The position numbers were made by a program, and so were the translations under genes. Below are positions 1-8,952 of a stretch of DNA of 64,000 nt, one piece after another. Each line of letters starts with the position of its first letter. The stretch's first letter is position 1. The stretch lies in the NCBI GenBank assembly GCA_050290865.1, contig JBNKIW010000009.1:1-64000 (forward strand), in the 5' to 3' direction. Source of the DNA: JARRLC01 sp050290865. GTDB lineage: Bacteria; Pseudomonadota; Alphaproteobacteria; Rhizobiales; Rhodomicrobiaceae. Under the pieces are notes generated by a model. The model saw only the letters and a list, made by a program, of their open reading frames with translations. It searched no databases and was not told the DNA's origin.

Positions 1-151
1 TCCCAATCCTTGTCGAGCAGTGATTCGTTTGTCATCCCAACTGGGAATCACAGACGATCCTTGGGGTCAAGAACATACGTTAGCGCGAATGGGAGTTTCG
101 CCCGGGGTTTTGCTCCTGTTACACAAAATTGAGCTAACCCATTGAAATAAT

Positions 152-228
152 TGGCGTCCCCGACAGGATTCGAACCTGTGACCTGCAGCTTAGGAGGCTG
201 CCGCTCTATCCTGCTGAGCTACGGGGAC
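152..228 (-). tRNA. tRNA-Arg (anticodon CCT)
   Basis: Read on the minus strand this folds as a complete cloverleaf. The 7-bp acceptor stem is GTCCCCG/CGGGGAC, the D arm begins GCTCAGCAGG, the anticodon stem is GCAGC/GCTGC around the loop CTCCTAA, and the T arm is ACAGG/CCTGT around TTCGAAT. The anticodon is CCT, which decodes the arginine codon AGG. Discriminator G and a CCA end are encoded in the DNA (152-155). No tRNA neighbour is present, so it is a single-gene unit. Confidence 0.96.
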
Positions 229-424
229 GCTGCGGCACTTATCGCCACCTTCAGTTTCTCTCACTGGCGCAGGCGTCGGTCAAGCTCCGAACGCAGATGG
301 CGGCGTTGTGCACATAGGTGTTTGCCACGGGCTTTCGGGAGCGCGGCAGTCCAGTAATGCTCGTCGATACGAAACAGGAACACGTGCGCTGGCGAACGGC
401 CTCGCAATCGGCACGGAGTATGGA

Positions 425-1279
425 GTGCTCGCTTTGACACGCAACCAAGCCCTCAGTTGGAGGAGGACGGCTGTGATCAGCGCTCTCGCGCTGATTGTGA
501 TGCTCCCCAGCGCAGCTCAGGCGAAATGCGCGGGTGAGAACGGCGGTGCGAGCGTCGTTACCGAGATCAGGGCGGGGGAGACACTGATCCTTGGCGACGG
601 GCGCGCGGTCAGACTCGCCGGTGTCCTTGCACCGAAGCGGTGGGAAGGCGGCTCTCGGTCGGCCGGGCGCGCCGAAATGGAAAGAGAACTCACACGGCTG
701 GTGCAAGGGAAAAAGGTGACATTGCTGCTGGGCGCGCGGAAGCGAGACCGTTATGGAAGGTTCCTGGCTCAGGTCATCGCCGACGCAGATGGCGACGCGA
801 TATGGGTGCAGGAAAAACTCGCCGCCGCGGGGGTCGTGCGCGTCATGTCTCATGCGGATAACCGGATTTGCATAGGGGAACTGCTGGCGCACGAGAACGA
901 GGCACGCGCAGCGCGCCGCGGGCTTTGGAAGACAGGCTATTTTGCCATACATGCCGCAAACGCCGCGCATGTGCTCAGCGGTCTTGCTCGCCATTACGAG
1001 ATTGTTGAGGGGCGCGTCCACAGCGTTAAAGAAGTCCGCGGCCGCGTCTACCTGAATTTTGGCGAGAACTGGCGGCGCGATTTCAGCGTCTATATCCCGG
1101 CGAAAAGCAGTGCGCTGTTTTCAGGCGAAGGGGCCAGAGAGACACCGCCGCTTGCCCAGTTGAAGGGACGTCTTGTCCGCGTGCGGGGGTGGCTGAGAAT
1201 TTTCAACGGTCCTTCTATTACTGTTACCCATCCCGAACAGATCGAGGTTCTGGGAAGTACGGCAGCGCTCCCGCGATGA
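425..1279 (+). CDS. Exported thermonuclease-family (SNase-like) protein
   Basis: The protein resembles the staphylococcal-nuclease (TNase/OB-fold) family, which degrades nucleic acids outside the cytoplasm. The reading frame is open from 308, but the part before about 425 looks non-coding. GTG 425 has GGAG six bases upstream, and TTG 434 is a second option. From there a typical signal peptide follows: basic NQALSWRR, a hydrophobic stretch, then a cleavage-like SAAQA/KC. The SNase-like core lies around residues 55-155, with RLAGV, LLLGARKRDRYGRFLAQV and EARAARRGLW, the last being a usual ending of that domain. A C-terminal extension of about 110 residues may be a second OB-like domain. The canonical catalytic Arg/Glu set was not verified, so nuclease activity is inferred from the family. 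Confidence 0.75.
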   Translation: MLALTRNQALSWRRTAVISALALIVMLPSAAQAKCAGENGGASVVTEIRAGETLILGDGRAVRLAGVLAPKRWEGGSRSAGRAEMERELTRLVQGKKVTLLLGARKRDRYGRFLAQVIADADGDAIWVQEKLAAAGVVRVMSHADNRICIGELLAHENEARAARRGLWKTGYFAIHAANAAHVLSGLARHYEIVEGRVHSVKEVRGRVYLNFGENWRRDFSVYIPAKSSALFSGEGARETPPLAQLKGRLVRVRGWLRIFNGPSITVTHPEQIEVLGSTAALPR

Positions 1280-1686
1280 GCCGCCGCCAACTGGTCGCCC
1301 CCCCGTGCCGCACACATTGTCCTCCCGAAAGCTCCGCGGAGAACAAACTGCGATGCAGATGGCGCTACAACTGCGAGTTTGGCGTAAAGCGCCCCCCGTC
1401 GAGCCCGGGCCTGACAGGCTCCTCGCGAGAACGATCACGCGATGACGTGGGCAGACTGGGATTTTCGTCGGGCAAGTCTCGCAGCAATGCCATGGATTTC
1501 CTGGATCGGCCAACGGATCAACAGCGGCTCTCGCTGTGTACATGGAGCAGTTGCGGGCAGTATGGCGTTCGCTCGGAGCCGGAAGGAAGCGCTCATGCCC
1601 AAGGCAAGCATGAAGAGCTTCGGACAGACGCGCAGGGAACACGCCGCCGCGCCTGGGTAAGGGGCGAACCGGAGAGACGTGGCGTG
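1280..1686. other. Intergenic region, no gene recognised
   Basis: About 400 bases separate the convergent nuclease-like gene and hemN. Open frames exist on both strands here, but they have no ribosome-binding site, no family resemblance and erratic composition. I see no tRNA-like fold and no classic terminator with a T run. A CCGGAAGG hairpin loop near 1580 recalls SRP RNA but lacks the conserved flanking bases. Confidence 0.4.
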
Positions 1687-3099
1687 TTACGCGCCAGATG
1701 AATACTGAGCAGCTTCCGGCCGCGCGTGCGCATCGAAATGCGCGCAGATCGTGCGCACGAACATGCGGCCACGCTCGGTAATGTGGAAACCGTCGCCGTT
1801 TGGCTCGATCAAGCCGTCCTGCTCGCCAGCCAACAGCGCTTCCGCCTGTGCAAGGATCGGCGTGGCGTTCGCTCCGAAGCGGTCGCGCAGTTCGGCAGCG
1901 GGGAAGGCAAGGTCGCACATCAGGCGCTCGATGGTGAAATGACGCATCACGTCATCATGCGTGAATGCGTAGCCGCGCACGGCCGCAAGGCCGTTTTCGC
2001 CCATCCGCCGCATGTAATCAGCAATGGGAACCGCATTCTGCACATATCCTTGTGGCACGCGGCCGATCGCCGAGGGGCCGAAGCCGAGGAGCGCATCCGC
2101 CGAATCTGTCGTGTAGCCCTGGAAGTTGCGGTGAACACGGCCACTGGCCAGCGTATCCCCCGGCCGGGCGAAATGATCGAAACCCACGCGCACGAATCCG
2201 GCCTCGGCCATTCTCCGTGCGGCGAGATTGGCGGAGGCGAAGCGTTCGGCAAGGCCAGGCAGCGCGGCATCCTCGATCTGCCGTTGATGCTTCATTCTGG
2301 AGGGGAGATGCGCATAGCCGAATACAGCGACCCGGTCGGGGCGGAGCGAGATGACCTGGGCCAGCGTGTCGTCCAGCCGCGCCAGGGTTTGATACGGTAA
2401 TCCGTAGACGAGATCGATATTGATCGATTCAACACCGCGTTCGCGGAAGAGATCGACGGCGTATTTAGTCGTCTCGAACGATTGCATACGGTTAATGGCG
2501 ACCTGTACCTCGTCGCTGAAATCCTGCACGCCGATGGACACGCGGTTGACGCCGGAGCGCACGAAGGCATCGACCTGCTCCACGGTCAGGCCACGCGGAT
2601 CGATCTCGACAGCGAACTCGGCTCCCTTCTGCAAGGGAAAGGCCGTCGTAAGCCGCTCCGCAAGGGCCTCGATGTCGGCGGCATTCAGGATGTTCGGCGA
2701 ACCGCCACCCCAGTGCAGATGCGCAACGCGATGGCTGCCGCCGAGCCGTTCCGCGACGTGCGCGATTTCGCTGTGGAGAACCGGCAGGTAGCTGGCCACG
2801 GGCGAATAGCGCTGCACCGCCTTGGTCGTGCAACCGCAGAACCAGCACAGCGTGTCGCAAAACGGGATATGGACATAGAGCGACAGCTTCGAAGCGGCGG
2901 GCAGGGCGCTCAGCCAGTCGGCGTAAACCGCGTGATCGATATCGGAGCGGAAATGGGCCGCCGTTGGGTAACTCGTGTAGCGGGGCACGGGAGCCGCGTA
3001 TTTGCGCAGCGTTTCGGCGTCGATCACCGCTTCGCCTGCGCCTGCGCCTTTTTCTCCCTGAACGCTCCCTGTCCGTGCCTCGCGATGGCTGCTCAGCAT
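1687..3099 (-). CDS. hemN: Oxygen-independent coproporphyrinogen III oxidase
   Basis: HemN is a radical-SAM enzyme that decarboxylates two propionate side chains of coproporphyrinogen III to give protoporphyrinogen IX without oxygen. The 470-residue length is normal. The N-terminal PRYTSYPTA motif, the iron-sulfur motif CDTLCWFCGC (CxxxCxxC plus the extra HemN cysteine) at about residue 100, and the radical-SAM segment HLHWGGGSPNIL identify the family. A C-terminal HemN domain follows. ATG 3099 has AGGGGA about ten bases upstream. A second class of coproporphyrinogen oxidase gene is not in the window. The FNR/FixK-like site upstream (3343-3356) fits expression at low oxygen, as is known for hemN in other alphaproteobacteria. 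Confidence 0.96.
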   Translation of the reverse strand: MLSSHREARTGSVQGEKGAGAGEAVIDAETLRKYAAPVPRYTSYPTAAHFRSDIDHAVYADWLSALPAASKLSLYVHIPFCDTLCWFCGCTTKAVQRYSPVASYLPVLHSEIAHVAERLGGSHRVAHLHWGGGSPNILNAADIEALAERLTTAFPLQKGAEFAVEIDPRGLTVEQVDAFVRSGVNRVSIGVQDFSDEVQVAINRMQSFETTKYAVDLFRERGVESINIDLVYGLPYQTLARLDDTLAQVISLRPDRVAVFGYAHLPSRMKHQRQIEDAALPGLAERFASANLAARRMAEAGFVRVGFDHFARPGDTLASGRVHRNFQGYTTDSADALLGFGPSAIGRVPQGYVQNAVPIADYMRRMGENGLAAVRGYAFTHDDVMRHFTIERLMCDLAFPAAELRDRFGANATPILAQAEALLAGEQDGLIEPNGDGFHITERGRMFVRTICAHFDAHARPEAAQYSSGA

Positions 3100-3315
3100 T
3101 GTCTGGTCTTCCCCTGCACTCTCGATACGCTCTGGAAGCGTCGTGTAGCCCTTGCCCGGTATGAAAACGTTTGGCCCGCCTTCTTTATTGCATTCTCGGG
3201 ATGCTGCGCGTCCGTCCTTAGTTTACTAAAGATGACGCCGGAAGGGTTAACGATCCGGGTACACTATTACCCGCATAATATAGGCAACAATACGGTCTCG
3301 CCTAGACCTGCGTCA

Positions 3316-3356
3316 CGGTATAAGAGGGAAATCGTGTAATCTTTGAGGCAGATCAA
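3316..3356 (-). promoter_or_regulatory. Candidate FNR/FixK-dependent promoter of hemN
   Basis: CTTTGA-N6-TCAAAG is a perfect 6+6 palindrome around 3342-3357. Its core TTGAG-N4-ATCAA (3343-3356) differs by one base from the FNR/FixK consensus TTGAT-N4-ATCAA. Reading towards hemN, TTATAC (3318-3323) is a possible -10 box, with its centre about 29 bases from the palindrome centre. That is close to the spacing of class II FNR promoters. It would give a leader of roughly 210 bases before hemN. The remaining non-coding bases on either side (3100-3315 and 3357-3592) hold no recognisable gene. Confidence 0.55.
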
Positions 3357-3592
3357 AGAGGCGCATCCTAAGTGTATGCGCTTGTGCGTGTTGGGCGCTG
3401 ATTTTGTACCGAAATCTCCTTCGGTCGAGCTGTTTTATGCGCCGGTGGTGCGCTTTTGCACCATCTATCGGCTGTGGCCATGCGGCAAGAACGGTCCTCC
3501 TCCAATCCCGGCTGAGCGAGCAGCCCGCCTCCGGGCAACCCTGCGCCCCTGCGCAACGCCGGGGGTAAACACATCCTAATCAGGCCACCGGC

Positions 3593-4549
3593 CTAAAGCG
3601 CCCGCCCCATGGCCAGGAATTTGTCGTGCCGGGCACGGCGTACCTCTTCACCCTCCATGCCGTCGAACTCGCGCAACGCCTTTTCGATGATGTTCCCGGT
3701 CAGCCGGATGACCGCGGTCTTGTCGCGATGCGCGCCGCCCAGCGGTTCTTCGATGATCGCGTCGATGATGCCCATCTGCGCCAGATCCTGGGCCGTGATC
3801 TTCATGTTCGTTGCCGCGTCCTGGGCGCGTGCGGAATCGTGCCAGAGGATGGAGGCCGCCGCCTCGGGCGAGGCCACCGTGTAAATCGAATGCTCCAGCA
3901 TCAGCACCTTGTTGGCCGTCGCAATGGCCACAGCGCCGCCCGAACCGCCCTCACCGATGACCACGGCGATGATGGGCACTGCCAGCCCCAGGCAGCAGTC
4001 CGTCGAGCGCGCGATGGCCTCGGCCTGTCCGCGTTCCTCGGCACCAACGCCCGGATAGGCGCCGGCGGTATCCACGAAAGTGAGGACCGGCATCCCGAAT
4101 TTCTCGGCCAGCCGCATGAGGCGCACCGCCTTGCGGTAGCCCTCGGGCCGGGCCATGCCGAAATTGTGCTGAAGACGGGTTTCGGTATCCTCGCCCTTCT
4201 CATGGCCGATGACGACCACCGGCCGGCCGCGGAAGCGCCCCGCGCCGCCGATGACGGCCATATCCTCCGCGTAGTAGCGGTCGCCCGCCAGCGGCACGAA
4301 ATCCTCGATCAGGGTATCGATATAGTCCAGGCAGTGCGGCCGGTTGGGATGGCGCGCAACCTGCGTCTTCTGCCAGGGCGACAGCTTGGCGTAGGTCTCC
4401 TCAAGCGCGGTGCGCGCCTTGTCCTCAAGAAGCTTGACTTCGTCTTCGATCGAAACGGAGCTGTCTTCGCTCTTCAGGGCCTTCAGTTCCTCGATCTTGC
4501 TTTCCAGCTCTGCGATCGGTTTTTCGAAGTCCAGATAGGTGCGTATCAT
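3593..4549 (-). CDS. accA: Acetyl-CoA carboxylase carboxyltransferase subunit alpha
   Basis: AccA pairs with AccD to transfer the carboxyl group from biotin carboxyl carrier protein to acetyl-CoA, giving malonyl-CoA for fatty-acid synthesis. The 318-residue protein begins with the usual YLDFEKPIAELESKIEEL helix. It then contains HPNRPHCLDYI, the oxyanion-hole region IGGAGRFRGRPVVVIGHEKG, FVDTAGAYPGVGAEERGQ, and the glycine-rich GEGGSGGAVAI segment. All are family hallmarks and no defect is visible. It is a single gene here; xerD lies upstream on the same strand after a gap of about 175 bases, a common alphaproteobacterial order. Confidence 0.97.
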   Translation of the reverse strand: MIRTYLDFEKPIAELESKIEELKALKSEDSSVSIEDEVKLLEDKARTALEETYAKLSPWQKTQVARHPNRPHCLDYIDTLIEDFVPLAGDRYYAEDMAVIGGAGRFRGRPVVVIGHEKGEDTETRLQHNFGMARPEGYRKAVRLMRLAEKFGMPVLTFVDTAGAYPGVGAEERGQAEAIARSTDCCLGLAVPIIAVVIGEGGSGGAVAIATANKVLMLEHSIYTVASPEAAASILWHDSARAQDAATNMKITAQDLAQMGIIDAIIEEPLGGAHRDKTAVIRLTGNIIEKALREFDGMEGEEVRRARHDKFLAMGRAL

Positions 4550-4725
4550 TTCGGTGCCACCAGCGATGCCTCCTGCTCCGGGCGTTTCCGGGAGCTTCGC
4601 GCCGCAGGATACTCCGGATTTGCCTGTCGCGCTCCCTGGCTAAGGCAAAAATCAACGCCCGCCCTGACGACAATCAGGACGGGCTCTTAAGTGCCGGTCG
4701 GTGCGGACGCTGTCAAGCCCGCCGC

Positions 4726-5700
4726 TCAGGCATCGGTCAACTGCTGCTCGCCGAGCGGGTGGTGCTCATGGACGAGCCGGCGCAGATGGCCCTCCAGAAG
4801 GTGCGTGTAGACCTGCGTGGTGGATATGTCGGCATGGCCCAGCATCTTTTGCACCGAGCGCAGATCGGCGCCGCGCTCGAGCATGTGGCTGGCGAAGGCA
4901 TGGCGCAGCACATGTGGCGACACGCGCGTCGGGTCGATGTTCGCCTGATGCGCCAGAAGCTTGAGTTCCTGCGCCAGCCGTTGCCGCGTCAAATGACCCT
5001 GCTGTCCCCAGGAGGGGAAAAGCCAGGGCGAGTTGCTGCCACCGCCCAGCGTCGCCGCATCGCATTCGCTGAGATACAGGGAAAGCGCTTCCTGCGCCGC
5101 TGGGTTGAGCGGAACCATGCGCTGGCGCCCGCCCTTGCCCTTGATCGTGAGCGTGCGGTCGTCACCCACAAGCGCCGAGCGCGGCAGCGCCACCAGTTCG
5201 GATACGCGCATGCCCGTCGCATACAGGATTTCCAAGAGGCAATACAGGCGGAGCGCCTTCACGCGCTGGCCGTTGGCCGTGTCAGTGATACGGGCGCGCG
5301 CCGCTTTCAGAAGCAGGTCCACCTCATCGACGCTCAGCGTCTTCGGCAGCGCGGCCTCGCGTTTCGGCCCGCCAACCAGCGCCGCGGGATCGTCGGCCCT
5401 GATGCCCTCCGCGAGAAGGAAGCGGTAGAACTGTTTCAGAGCGGACAGGCGCCGCGCCCGGGACGAAGCCGCAAGACCTTCCTCAACCATGAGCGCAATG
5501 AAGCCGGTGACGTCGGCCGTGGTTGCTTCCGCCAGACCGCGCCCGCGCGGTGCGACGTAGTTCGAGAAATTCGCCAGATCGCGCGAATAGGCGTCGAGCG
5601 TGTTGTTCGAAGCCCCCCTTTCCGCACTCAGCATTTCCATGAAACGACCAATCAAGGCCGGCTTGGCCTCGCCCGAATCATCCCCCCTAGTTCGCCCCAT
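4726..5700 (-). CDS. xerD: Tyrosine site-specific recombinase XerD
   Basis: XerD works with XerC at the dif site to resolve chromosome dimers. An N-terminal SAM-like core-binding domain (LIGRFMEML, NTLDAYSRDL) precedes the catalytic domain. The tyrosine-recombinase set is visible: Arg in ATGMRVSEL, the beta-hairpin Lys in IKGKGGRQR, His-x-x-Arg in HVLRHAFASHML, His in LGHADISTTQ, and nucleophile Tyr in QVYTHL. The frame is open to a TTG at 5757, but ATG 5700, preceded by a GAGTTGAGGAT purine stretch, gives a normal XerD length of 324 residues. It lies upstream of accA and divergent from aroK beyond a tiny gene, so it looks like the housekeeping copy and not a phage or integron integrase. Confidence 0.93.
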   Translation of the reverse strand: MGRTRGDDSGEAKPALIGRFMEMLSAERGASNNTLDAYSRDLANFSNYVAPRGRGLAEATTADVTGFIALMVEEGLAASSRARRLSALKQFYRFLLAEGIRADDPAALVGGPKREAALPKTLSVDEVDLLLKAARARITDTANGQRVKALRLYCLLEILYATGMRVSELVALPRSALVGDDRTLTIKGKGGRQRMVPLNPAAQEALSLYLSECDAATLGGGSNSPWLFPSWGQQGHLTRQRLAQELKLLAHQANIDPTRVSPHVLRHAFASHMLERGADLRSVQKMLGHADISTTQVYTHLLEGHLRRLVHEHHPLGEQQLTDA

Positions 5701-5850
5701 ATCCTCAACTCTCAATGTGTCCGTCCCATCCGGCGACCGCCATAAGCGTCGCGCCAACCTCTTAATTCACCCTCGGGTTACTTGCTGAGCACAATAACAC
5801 CGGAAACACCCCTTTTCCGGACTAAAGCATTGCGAATAACCCGCCCCCGA

Positions 5851-5875
5851 TCACGCGAAGACATCCCTCGCGTGA
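5851..5875 (-). terminator. Hairpin, possible weak terminator
   Basis: TCACGCGA (5851-5858) and TCGCGTGA (5868-5875) form a perfect 8-bp stem with a 9-base loop. It lies about 40 bases past the stop of the 46-residue gene at 5915. No T run follows, so intrinsic termination is uncertain. A second stem, CCGGAAA/TTTCCGG, lies at 5800-5820. Confidence 0.3.
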
Positions 5876-5914
5876 GGCATTCAACGAAAACAAACAATAC
5901 TGGAGCCTGACGGA

Positions 5915-6055
5915 CTACCGTATTTGCAGGTTACGCACGGTCTTGGTCGTTGCCTTCGGAACAGGCTCGAAATACTCGGCCAGCACGTACATACTGCCGT
6001 AAAATGTCCCGACTGCGACACCGCATATCGTGAGAAACCGTATCAGACTTGGCAT
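5915..6055 (-). CDS. Small conserved alphaproteobacterial membrane protein (46 aa)
   Basis: The minus strand encodes a 46-residue protein starting MPSLIRFLTICGVAVGTFYG and ending TVRNLQIR. One transmembrane helix spans about residues 3-27, followed by the short basic tail YFEPVPKATTKTVRNLQIR. From memory, almost identical small proteins occur between xerD and aroK in many Rhizobiales and are sometimes mislabelled histidine kinase; no kinase feature is present. It is divergent from aroK and upstream of xerD on the same strand. The function is unknown. The support is the conserved position and the recognisable sequence. A database search would be needed to confirm the family recall. Confidence 0.8.
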   Translation of the reverse strand: MPSLIRFLTICGVAVGTFYGSMYVLAEYFEPVPKATTKTVRNLQIR

Positions 6056-6316
6056 CGTTTTTCCGTACCCTTATCGAAAATTCCTATCGGACTTTGGCGG
6101 TATTATGACCTGCAGCAAAATGCCGCCGGCGTGTCGAGACTAGCAATAAAGTTATCACCTTGTGTTGACACGCGGGCGAATGCTGGCTGAAGTGCTCGCT
6201 TGTGCGGTGTCTCGCGACTGCCTCGCCCGTTGCCGCCCCTTAGCAAAGGCACTTGCGAAACACGGGGACCGGCGGCACATGAGCACAATGACAGAAACCC
6301 GTGAAGAGATAAAAAC

Positions 6317-6889
6317 ATGGTATCGGCCGAAACGATCCGGCTGACGCGCGCCGGGCTCGGCTTCCGGAGCATTGTGCTCATCGGCCTGATGGGGGCCGGC
6401 AAATCGGCGATCGGCAAGCGCCTGGCCACCAGGCTCGAGATTCCTTTCACCGATGCCGATCAGGAAATCGAGGCGGCCGCAGGCAAGACCATCAGCGAAA
6501 TCTTCGCCGAGGACGGCGAGGCATTTTTCCGCGACGGCGAGCGCCGTGTCATCGCCCGCCTTCTCGAAGGCGGCCCCAAAGTGCTCGCCACCGGCGGCGG
6601 CGCCTTCATGAACGAGGAAACCCGGAACCGCATCGCGGCCAGCGGACTCTCGGTGTGGCTCAATGCCGGCATCGACATCCTCATGCAGCGCGTCCACCGC
6701 CGCGACAATAGGCCGCTTCTGAAAACCGGCGATCCGCGCGCCGTCATGGAGCGCCTCATCGCCGAGCGTTATCCGGTCTACGCGCTCGCAGACGTCGCTG
6801 TCGTCAGCAGAGACGTTGCGCACGAAACGATTGTAGACGAAATTATCTCCGCACTCGCCACATGCCCCAAGCTCGCGGCGGCGAGCTGA
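6317..6889 (+). CDS. aroK: Shikimate kinase
   Basis: The enzyme phosphorylates shikimate at the 3-OH in the route to chorismate. The 190-residue protein has the P-loop IGLMGAGKSAIGK (about residues 24-35), the shikimate-binding DADQEIEAAAGKTI with the conserved Asp, FFRDGERRV with the substrate Arg, the Walker-B-like ATGGGAFM, and the lid RRDNRPLL. Length is slightly above average because of a short N-terminal extension. AroB follows after 28 bases, so the two are almost certainly cotranscribed, the standard arrangement in proteobacteria. Confidence 0.96.
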   Translation: MVSAETIRLTRAGLGFRSIVLIGLMGAGKSAIGKRLATRLEIPFTDADQEIEAAAGKTISEIFAEDGEAFFRDGERRVIARLLEGGPKVLATGGGAFMNEETRNRIAASGLSVWLNAGIDILMQRVHRRDNRPLLKTGDPRAVMERLIAERYPVYALADVAVVSRDVAHETIVDEIISALATCPKLAAAS

Positions 6890-6917
6890 GCACACCCACG
6901 CACGAGAAGAGAGAGCG

Positions 6918-8069
6918 ATGGCGGATACCGAGACTCCCAAGACGGGCACCATACGAACGGTCAATGTGGCGCTGGGCGCGCGCAGCTATAACATCATCAT
7001 CGGCCCCGGCGTCCTTTCCAGCACGGGTGCAGCTTTGAACGTCCTGGCGCCGGGCGCGCGCTGCGCGGTGGTGACCGACGAGACGGTTGCAAGCCTGCAT
7101 CTGCACGATCTGGCGCTGAGCTTCATCAGCGCGGGCGTCACTTTCAGCGAGATCGTCGTGCCGCCGGGCGAAGGGACCAAGACCTTCTCGCGCCTGACCG
7201 ACCTGTGCAACACGCTCCTGGACCACGAACTCGAGCGCGGAGACGTGGTCATCGCCATGGGGGGCGGCGTCGTTGGCGACCTCGCCGGGTTCGCGGCCTC
7301 CATCTTCAAGCGCGGCGTGCGGCTGGTGCAGATCCCGACGACACTTCTCGCCCAGGTGGATTCCTCGGTCGGCGGCAAGACCGGCATCAACACCCGTCAC
7401 GGCAAGAATCTGATCGGCACGTTCCATCAGCCGAGTCTGGTGATCGCCGATACCGAAGTTCTCTCCACCCTCGACGCCCGCGAATTTCGCAACGGCTACG
7501 CCGAGGTGGTGAAATACGGCGTGATCGGCAACGCAGCCTTCTTCGGGTGGCTGGAGGAAAACGTAACCGACGTCTTCACCGGAGCCGGGACCGCGCGCAT
7601 CCACGCCATTGAGCAATCCTGCAAGGCGAAAGCGGCCATCGTCATCGCCGACGAGCGCGAGACGGGCCAGCGTGCGCTCCTCAATTTCGGCCACACATTC
7701 GGCCACGCGCTGGAGGTCTGGGCAGGTTACTCGGCGCGACTCAAACATGGTGAAGCCGTGGCCATCGGCATGGTGCTGGCAACCGAATTGTCGGAGGAGA
7801 TGGGCTTCTGCCCGAAGGGCGCCAGCGCGCGCGTCGTCGCGCATCTCAGGACGGCGGGGCTCCCGACGTCGATTGCCGAACTGGCGGGGAGAACGGGCGG
7901 CGAGATCCCCTCGGCACACGAGGTCATGAGCCTTATGACGCAGGACAAGAAGGTAAAAGGCGGGCACGTGACCTTCGTCCTGCTGCGTGGGATCGGTGAA
8001 GCGTTCATCGCCGACGATGTCGAGCCCGATCAGCTGCAGGGGTTCCTGGAGACCCGCTGCCGGATGTGA
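6918..8069 (+). CDS. aroB: 3-Dehydroquinate synthase
   Basis: AroB converts DAHP to 3-dehydroquinate using NAD and a divalent metal, the second step of the shikimate pathway. The 383-residue protein contains the NAD-binding GGGVVGDLAGFAA, the core QIPTTLLAQVDSSVGGKTGIN with catalytic lysine, FRNGYAEVVKYG, and the metal-binding LNFGHTFGHALE and KHGEAVAIGM. Nothing is missing. ATG 6918 follows a GAGAGAG stretch. It is the second gene of the aroK-aroB pair, followed 82 bases later by a membrane protein on the same strand. Confidence 0.97.
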   Translation: MADTETPKTGTIRTVNVALGARSYNIIIGPGVLSSTGAALNVLAPGARCAVVTDETVASLHLHDLALSFISAGVTFSEIVVPPGEGTKTFSRLTDLCNTLLDHELERGDVVIAMGGGVVGDLAGFAASIFKRGVRLVQIPTTLLAQVDSSVGGKTGINTRHGKNLIGTFHQPSLVIADTEVLSTLDAREFRNGYAEVVKYGVIGNAAFFGWLEENVTDVFTGAGTARIHAIEQSCKAKAAIVIADERETGQRALLNFGHTFGHALEVWAGYSARLKHGEAVAIGMVLATELSEEMGFCPKGASARVVAHLRTAGLPTSIAELAGRTGGEIPSAHEVMSLMTQDKKVKGGHVTFVLLRGIGEAFIADDVEPDQLQGFLETRCRM

Positions 8070-8151
8070 CCCGGCTGCCGTCCCCCTCGATCTTCACGCT
8101 ACCCCCGCAAATCCGTGGACAAAGCGGCGGTCTGGCATTAACAGAAGTTCC

Positions 8152-8733
8152 ATGCTGAGACGCCTGTACAACTGGACGATGGAGTTTGCTGGACACCGCC
8201 GCGCCAATGTCGCGCTGGCGGGCGTTTCGTTCTCGGAAAGCTCGTTTTTCCCGATCCCGCCCGACGTGCTCCTCATCCCGATGGTGCTGGCGCGGCGCGA
8301 CAAGGCATGGCAGCTCGCGGGCGTGTGCACGCTGGCGTCGATTCTGGGCGGCCTTCTCGGCTATGCCATCGGCGCAATGCTGTACGACACGCTCGGCCTC
8401 TGGCTGATGAAGCTGTACGGCTACACCGATCAGATCGAGGCATTCCGCGCGTCCTATGCGAAATGGGGGGCGGCGATCATCCTCATCAAGGGCCTGCTGC
8501 CGATCCCTTACAAGATCGTCACCATCGCCAGCGGTTTTGCGGGCTACGACGTTCTCGCCTTCGTGGTCTTGTCGGCAATCACGCGCGGCGCGCGGTTCTA
8601 CGGCGAGGCCTGGGCGCTCAGGCATTACGGTGAACCGGTGCGTGCCTTTCTGGAGCACCGGCTGGAATTGGTGACGAGCGTGGCTGCGGTGGTCATCATC
8701 AGCGGGTTCGTGCTGGTCAAATACGTCATTTAG
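8152..8733 (+). CDS. YqaA-family membrane protein (DedA/SNARE-associated superfamily)
   Basis: The 193-residue protein belongs to the VTT/DedA-like group, which includes small membrane proteins linked to envelope homeostasis and lipid flipping. It shows several hydrophobic helices, the FxPIPPDVLLIPM segment, GGLLGYAIG, and LLPIPYKIVTIASG with the paired prolines of the re-entrant region. The frame is open upstream into the aroB 3' end, but ATG 8152 (MLRRLYNWTMEFA) is the family-like start. It is probably cotranscribed with aroK-aroB. A specific substrate cannot be given. Confidence 0.82.
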   Translation: MLRRLYNWTMEFAGHRRANVALAGVSFSESSFFPIPPDVLLIPMVLARRDKAWQLAGVCTLASILGGLLGYAIGAMLYDTLGLWLMKLYGYTDQIEAFRASYAKWGAAIILIKGLLPIPYKIVTIASGFAGYDVLAFVVLSAITRGARFYGEAWALRHYGEPVRAFLEHRLELVTSVAAVVIISGFVLVKYVI

Positions 8734-8952
8734 AATTGGCAAGAAGGGAGCGTTTGCAGGTCTGACGTCCCCGTTCGTTAATTTTCGCGTCTGAATGCCC
8801 GTTTTCCTGGGGCGCCCCACCGGATCTCCGGTGAACATTATCCGGCCCACCAGCCTCGCGCCATTCTGCCGCCTTAACGAATGGTTCAGGAGATTTCCTC
8901 CAGGCTTGCAACATTTCAGCCCCCGGCCCTTGATTCGGAAGGAGCCTCGCCC

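Noticed and set aside
1570..1600. CCGGAAGGAAGC motif resembling the SRP RNA apical loop
   Set aside because: Flanking bases do not match the conserved UCAG and AGCA symmetric loop and no long stem surrounds it.
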